This document shows positions 62,873 to 64,000 of a DNA stretch of 64,000 nucleotides, piece by piece. Source of the DNA: Toxorhynchites rutilus septentrionalis (Eukaryota > Arthropoda > Insecta > Diptera > Culicidae); the NCBI RefSeq assembly GCF_029784135.1, contig NC_073744.1, forward strand, positions 105,357,266 to 105,421,265, in the 5' to 3' direction. The stretch's first letter is position 1, and every line of letters begins with the position of its first letter. A model generated the notes under the pieces. It ran no database searches. It was given only the letters and a program-made list of their open reading frames with translations, and was not told the DNA's origin. A program made the translations under genes and the position numbers.

Positions 62873-64000
62873 TATTTTTTTTATTAATTGTTATTGATTG
62901 TTATTATTTAAGTTAATTGTTTTTAACAGTATTTTGCCCTAATGTAGCTGGATGTTAATCTGGTGAACAGACGATGAAAACCTGAAACGGCTGAGTTGTA
63001 TCCATAGCTGGTTCGACACAAAGGAACGCCTGGTCCCGTAAAGCTCGAGGTTGAATTAGAAGGTTGATATCCTCCAAAATTACTCAGCATCCTGTTTGAG
63101 TCAATAAATCATCGTACATAACTATGGCGCGGTTTGGATCTAGAATTGGGCCAAACGGCGTAGGGATCTGAATAAATCGGTACCAAAGAATCGATCCTTG
63201 CTAAATCGAGCTTCGAAAAATTAAAAGTTTCTGTTTTCGATTTATCTGCTTATTCTATATAAATGTCGTCTTTTCGTTGAGTCGGTCCCTAGGAGTCGAA
63301 GTTGAGCTTTATGGTAGGAAAGCGCTGACTGACTGGGACTGACAGTTACAAAAAAAGAACAAAATAAAAATATATATGGTTTGTTTGGTTGTGCAAAAAG
63401 TGAACACTTTCTAGTCGAATTTCTGACTTGGTTTATTTATACAATAAGTAGCTTCGGGAGCTGGGACCGACACTGATACTATGCAAATGCTCTAGATGCA
63501 GGCTGGATGGAAAGCGCAGCAAGAAAAATTCATTTTATATTTCTTTTCAAACATCAAAAGCATTTTATTTTGTTCCTCAGCATGAAGGTCACAGCCACAG
63601 GACATTCATCTTGTGCCATCAGGCAGTCGTTTTAGTCTTTTATAGACGGATACCTAAATTATGAAAAAAGAATTTCAAAACAGTATCTTGTGAATGTTTT
63701 GAAATGATAGACTCATTGTTTCCTTGTTTGAAATGTATTATCAGTTCAGTTCCTTGGCTCTTAAATCTATTATCACTTTTTTAACATTCTACATTCACAG
63801 CATGTCTTCAAAACAATATCGTTGGAAATATTTATTACGTAAAAAGAATAAAAATATGCCAGGAATTCGTCTAAAAATGCCACAAAGCGGGTAAATTTCT
63901 GTTTGTTTATCTTTTCTTTCCTAAACAAGCCAAGACAAGATTCAAAATGTTAGTGTTGGCACAGCCGACAAGACTTCGGACCACCGTTTAGCAAACTCGT
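62873..64000. other. right flank, nothing firmly recognised
   Basis: AT-rich, no known repeat. An ATG at 63801 opens a 30-codon basic frame (MSSKQYRWKYLLRKKNKNMP...) ending at a plausible donor CGG|GTAAAT near 63890. It could be a first exon but nothing confirms it. Confidence 0.3.

Overview
The window looks like a repeat-dense stretch of an insect nuclear genome. I infer a mosquito (Culicidae, probably culicine). The reasons are a clear Halloween-type mitochondrial P450 gene with insect-style short introns, and a dense mix of LINE, BEL/Pao, Ty3/gypsy, Tc1/mariner and PIF/Harbinger sequence plus MITEs. The species cannot be read from the sequence alone. Almost all long reading frames belong to mobile elements and most are broken.

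The one recognisable host gene is on the minus strand. It is a seven-exon CYP315A1 (shadow)-type ecdysteroid P450, with exons from 39784 down to 16154 and about 500 codons after splicing. Its third intron is about 18.8 kb and is filled with nested repeats; its fourth is about 3 kb. Exon 4 carries a one-base frameshift in a T5 run. Inside the large intron lies a 4.7-kb near-perfect palindrome (32017-36720). Each arm holds a four-exon gene for an unrecognised protein of about 307 residues. The right-arm copy is intact and the left-arm copy is frameshifted. A 198-bp MITE sits exactly at the centre.

Layout. 0.3-6 kb: RNase H-bearing LINE (minus). 6.9-8.15 kb: degenerate Harbinger with TIRs and a TTA target duplication. 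8.45-9.5 kb: Tc1-like relic. 9.8-10.1 kb: BEL integrase scrap. 10.4-12 kb: two MITE-like elements. 12.4-16.07 kb: CR1/T1-like LINE (plus) ending about 90 bp past the P450 stop codon. 16.15-39.8 kb: the P450 gene and its repeat-filled introns. 41.0-42.9 kb: a satellite-bearing TIR element. 42.9-51.4 kb: a rearranged BEL/Pao element with a Ty3/gypsy fragment inside it. 51.7-62.9 kb: an I-like LINE (minus) embedded in and interrupted by histone-derived repeats. 62.9-64 kb: nothing recognised.

The most unusual system is a dispersed compound repeat (copies A-E). A full copy (28554-30990) has histone H2A pseudogene pieces, TATA promoters and histone-type 3-prime stem-loops between ends related to TGACGTAGGACTA. 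The same end motif, with small variants, bounds other unrelated-looking elements here, among them a 1.9-2.0-kb family carrying tandem 198-bp units and a histone-like CCAAT/TATA/initiator promoter. The sequence suggests a non-autonomous DNA-transposon-like family that captured histone-cluster DNA. No transposase for it is visible in the window.
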